A DNA stretch of 59,550 nucleotides from Flavobacteriia bacterium (lineage in GTDB: Bacteria; Bacteroidota; Bacteroidia; Flavobacteriales_D; Crocinitomicaceae). Below the pieces are notes generated by a model. It made no database searches. It had not been told where the DNA came from and saw only the letters and a list, made by a program, of their open reading frames with translations. The translations under genes and the position numbers were made by a program. Numbering within the stretch: the stretch's first letter is position 1; each line of letters begins with the position of its first letter. Location: contig RFQZ01000013.1 in NCBI GenBank assembly GCA_009924735.1, positions 1-59,550 of the forward strand. The letters run 5' to 3'. Positions 57,228-59,550 of the stretch are shown piece after piece.

Positions 57228-58306
57228 TTTCCGTATTGCATTAGGTAGCCTCTCAGAAACCCGTTGATTTCGCCATCCATAACCCCTTCGACATCGGATG
57301 TTTCGATATTGGTTCGTACATCCTTCACCAATTTATAAGGATGCATTACATAATTACGGATTTGGGAGCCCCACTCTATCTTCTTTTTACCTGCCTCAAT
57401 TTCATTTCTTTTGTCCATGCGCTCCCTGAGAATGAGTTCATATAATTGGGATTTCAGCAATTGAATGGCTTTTTCCTTGTTTGCCAACTGAGACCGAGAC
57501 TCAGAATTTTCGATGATAATTCCAGAAGGTGCGTGGCGTAGACGCACGGCAGTTTCTACTTTGTTTACATTTTGTCCTCCGGCGCCCCCTGACCTAAAGG
57601 TTTCAAAAGAAATATCTGCCGGATTAATGTTGATTTCAATGTTATCATCAACGAGCGGGTAAACGTAAACCGATACGAAGGAAGTATGACGTTTAGCATT
57701 GGAATCAAAGGGCGAGATTCTCACCAATCGATGTACGCCATTTTCTCCTTTTAGGTAACCAAAAGCAAATTCACCTTCGAATTCTATGGTAACCGTTTTC
57801 ACACCAGCCACATCTCCTTCTTGGTGATTTAATTCTGTCAATTTATATCCATTTTTTTGTCCCCACATCATGTACATGCGCATAAGCATGGAAGCCCAAT
57901 CACAGCTTTCGGTCCCTCCTGCCCCTGCGGTAATTTGAAGCACTGCACTCAAGGCATCTTCCTCCCCAGAGAGCATGTTTTTCAATTCAAGTTCTTCTAC
58001 TTTGCTTAAGATTGAATGGAATTGCTCGTCAACTTCGGACATAGCTGCGCCACCTTCACGCTCAAACTCAGACAGAACCTGTAAATCATCCCAACCTACC
58101 CTTAATTTTTTATACCCATCAACCCAGAATTTTAACCCTCGAATGATTTTCATTTGAACTTCCGCTTTTTTTGGATCGTTCCAAAACTCAGGATCTTGTG
58201 TTCTTAACTCTTCTTCTTGTAATTGCTGAGATTTTTCTTCAATTTTCAGATATGCGTAAATGGAATCTATACGTTGGTTTAACTCTTTATTTTGTTCTGC
58301 TGTCAT
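57224..58306 (-). CDS. prfB: Peptide chain release factor 2
   Basis: 360 aa; recognises UAA and UGA stop codons. The stop-codon reader SPF is in [16 protein letters not shown] (about residues 199-201) and the catalytic GGQ in [14 protein letters not shown] (about 242-244). The N-terminus reads through the usual +1 frameshift position (AYLKIEEK, about 18-25) with no in-frame UGA. So it is a single frame rather than the autoregulated split frame of many bacteria. The ATG at 58306 is 4 nt after a -7 box. Confidence 0.96.
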   Translation of the reverse strand: MTAEQNKELNQRIDSIYAYLKIEEKSQQLQEEELRTQDPEFWNDPKKAEVQMKIIRGLKFWVDGYKKLRVGWDDLQVLSEFEREGGAAMSEVDEQFHSILSKVEELELKNMLSGEEDALSAVLQITAGAGGTESCDWASMLMRMYMMWGQKNGYKLTELNHQEGDVAGVKTVTIEFEGEFAFGYLKGENGVHRLVRISPFDSNAKRHTSFVSVYVYPLVDDNIEININPADISFETFRSGGAGGQNVNKVETAVRLRHAPSGIIIENSESRSQLANKEKAIQLLKSQLYELILRERMDKRNEIEAGKKKIEWGSQIRNYVMHPYKLVKDVRTNIETSDVEGVMDGEINGFLRGYLMQYGN

Positions 58307-58310
58307 GGTA

Positions 58311-58318
58311 CAAAATTA
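58311..58318 (-). promoter_or_regulatory. -7 promoter box (TAATTTTG) for prfB
   Basis: Exact TAnnTTTG match on the minus strand, ending 4 nt before the prfB ATG, which implies a leaderless or nearly leaderless transcript. Confidence 0.5.
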
Positions 58319-58375
58319 CAAAACTTCAAAGAGTATCTGATTTACATAAAATTCCAATAAAATGAAGGAAATCAC

Positions 58376-58383
58376 TATTTTTG
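58376..58383 (+). promoter_or_regulatory. -7 promoter box (TATTTTTG) for gcvH
   Basis: Exact TAnnTTTG match, 14 nt before the gcvH ATG at 58398. It also argues against the longer in-frame start at 58362. Confidence 0.5.
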
Positions 58384-58397
58384 TAAAAAACATACAA

Positions 58398-58775
58398 ATG
58401 AATATACCTTCAAATTTAAAGTATACCAAAGAACACGAATGGATTTTGGTGGATGGGGAAATCGCAACCATAGGAATCACTGATTTTGCACAAGGCGAAT
58501 TGGGAGATATCGTTTACGTAGAGATTGAGACCATTGGTGAAACATTGGACAAGGACGCCGTTTTCGGTTCTGTAGAGGCCGTAAAAACGGTTTCAGACCT
58601 ATTTATGCCAATTACAGGTGAAGTGTTGGAATTCAATGATGCATTGGAACAAAATCCAGAATTGGTAAACAAGGATGCGTATGGTGAGGGATGGATGATA
58701 AAAATCAAACTATCCGAAACAAGCGAACTGAACGAATTGCTAGATGCAGAAGCCTATGCTGCATTAATAGGATAA
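58398..58775 (+). CDS. gcvH: Glycine cleavage system H protein
   Basis: 125 aa lipoyl carrier of the glycine cleavage complex. I choose the ATG at 58398 ([15 protein letters not shown]), the normal start of the family; the longer in-frame ATG at 58362 lies upstream of the -7 box. Conserved: [34 protein letters not shown], and the lipoylated Lys in [12 protein letters not shown] (about residue 64). Ends [13 protein letters not shown]. Other gcv genes are not nearby. Confidence 0.96.
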   Translation: MNIPSNLKYTKEHEWILVDGEIATIGITDFAQGELGDIVYVEIETIGETLDKDAVFGSVEAVKTVSDLFMPITGEVLEFNDALEQNPELVNKDAYGEGWMIKIKLSETSELNELLDAEAYAALIG

Positions 58776-58786
58776 ATTAAAAGACA

Positions 58787-58815
58787 AAAAAAAGCCCCGC
58801 AATGCGGGGCTTTTT

Positions 58816-58817
<2 letters not shown>
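58787..58817. terminator. Bidirectional intrinsic terminator between gcvH and gyrB
   Basis: GCCCCGC and GCGGGGC form a 7-bp GC stem with a 3-nt AAT loop, flanked by seven A on one side and seven T on the other, so it serves both gcvH and the convergent gyrB. The gyrB stop codon overlaps its T-run edge. Confidence 0.92.

Positions 58818-59550
<733 letters not shown>

Overview
The window looks like a chromosomal core region of a gliding-type Bacteroidota, most likely Flavobacteriales and perhaps Crocinitomicaceae/Fluviicola-like (a family-level guess from gene content only). The evidence is the type IX secretion/gliding set (porV, porU, a PorP/SprF protein, gldJ), a Bat aerotolerance operon, a T9SS C-terminal sorting domain, -7 promoter boxes of the TAnnTTTG kind and almost no Shine-Dalgarno sequences. 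There is no prophage, insertion sequence, CRISPR array or obvious accessory island. Genes are tightly packed and many overlap by 1, 4 or 8 nt.

Layout. 1-2123: start of a large secreted PKD/Ig-like repeat protein that runs off the left edge (minus). 2295-9414 (minus): tamB - accC - sucC. Both tamB and accC are broken by short deletions that shift the frame, the most anomalous feature of the window. 9434-15048 (plus): tsaD, a small unknown gene, a free DsbD-alpha-like domain, dsbD and topB. 15045-21590 (minus): arginase and argS (1-nt overlap), then an M4 metalloprotease with PKD, CUB and T9SS sorting domains. 21591-21994: no protein gene; it holds a degenerate tRNA-like fragment with an inserted palindrome, tRNA-Ala(GGC) and a strong terminator. 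21995-32758 (plus): an exported six-fold SKYDA repeat protein, a GLPGLI-like protein, ftsK, an M14 carboxypeptidase, an FKBP lipoprotein, an unknown lipoprotein and priA. 32755-34707 (minus): the housekeeping-type sigma factor and trpS. 34783-35847 (plus): plsC-like acyltransferase and gatC; 35844-36206 (minus): a small zinc-ribbon protein.

36291-43597 (plus) is a MoxR/Bat operon: MoxR ATPase, DUF58, a membrane protein, BatA, BatB, BatC and BatD. 52028-43594 (minus) is a long collinear run: porU, porV, ispF, pyrR, pyrB, a STAS protein and rnz (RNase Z). 52134-57227 (plus): PorP/SprF protein, gldJ and murF. The right end has prfB (minus), gcvH (plus) and the C-terminal part of gyrB (minus), which runs off the edge.

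Functionally, PorU/PorV form the outer-membrane attachment machinery for T9SS cargo, and GldJ and the PorP/SprF protein belong to the same secretion/gliding apparatus. The M4 protease is a likely cargo, and the left-edge repeat protein may be another. I found no convincing new defence or mobile system. The best leads are the paired gene-breaking deletions, the SKYDA repeat protein, the tRNA relic, the oversized GldJ, and the recurrent shared-stop and short-leader architecture.
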